Below are positions 63,984 to 64,000 of a stretch of DNA of 64,000 nt, in pieces (within the stretch, counting starts at the first letter, position 1; every line of letters begins with the position of its first letter). Both the position numbers and the translations under genes were made by a program. Under the pieces are notes generated by a model. That model was not told the origin of the DNA and did no database searches. It was given only the letters and a program-made list of their open reading frames with translations. The stretch covers positions 1 through 64,000 of the forward strand of contig JAJZVW010000001.1 of NCBI GenBank assembly GCA_021847015.1, in the 5' to 3' direction. The DNA comes from Pseudomonadota bacterium. GTDB taxonomy: Bacteria; Pseudomonadota; Alphaproteobacteria; Rhodospirillales; Magnetospirillaceae.

Positions 63984-64000
63984 CCGTTGGAGACGCCCCG

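Overview
The window is high-GC DNA from a free-living, flagellated alphaproteobacterium, most likely a member of the Rhodospirillales (Magnetospirillum/Phaeospirillum-like). Lineage markers are FliX and FlbT, DivK, a DUF1491 protein, a single-cysteine DksA, a non-canonical dihydroorotase beside pyrB, and an uninterrupted alphaproteobacterial-type dcw cluster. The assignment rests on gene content and recalled family features; no database search was possible.

Layout. 1-4.7 kb: a short operon (FAD-dependent oxidoreductase, GH114-like secreted protein, AMP-ligase-like protein) bordered on the left by a small inverted-repeat element and split by a second, transposase-less element. 4.8-9.7 kb: minus-strand NarL-type regulator, then a phosphodiesterase-fold protein, a phospholipase D/VTT membrane fusion and a SEL1/peptidoglycan-binding protein. 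9.9-12.4 kb: arsenic resistance operon arsR-arsC-arsC-acr3. 12.5-16.2 kb: dksA, then flagellar genes fliX (minus), flgI, a flgJ-like rod protein, a flgN-like gene and a 58-aa orphan, meeting flbT. 16.3-20.4 kb: housekeeping and redox genes (SDR, RidA, DUF1491, wrbA, pirin, a second phosphodiesterase-fold protein). 20.5-22.2 kb: hemerythrin overlapping cheZ, then a phasin. 22.4-22.8 kb: RNase P RNA. 23.1-42.7 kb: the complete division and cell-wall cluster mraZ-rsmH-ftsL-ftsI-murE-murF-mraY-murD-ftsW-murG-murC-murB-ddl-ftsQ-ftsA-ftsZ, a strong terminator, then lpxC. 42.7-45.6 kb: plsY-pyrC-pyrB on the minus strand. 45.7-55.3 kb: a pseudo-receiver protein, topA, dprA, an unrecognised periplasmic protein, a class III CoA-transferase and RNase R. 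55.5-61.4 kb: S41 protease, a putative copper TonB receptor with two small Cys/His-rich secreted proteins, and a diguanylate cyclase. 61.4-63.9 kb: the intact copy of the inverted-repeat element, rpmG, divK, a DUF423 protein and purU.

Most genes are standard housekeeping genes in tightly overlapping operons. The less ordinary content is: two families of transposase-less inverted-repeat elements, one with clean target duplications; an adenylation-enzyme homologue that has lost its nucleotide-binding signatures; a receiver protein without its phosphorylation residue; a hemerythrin-cheZ overlap suggesting oxygen-linked chemotaxis control; and an OprC-like copper uptake locus. A four-repeat MraZ operator precedes mraZ. 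I saw no CRISPR array, tRNA, rRNA, prophage, full-length insertion sequence or magnetosome gene.
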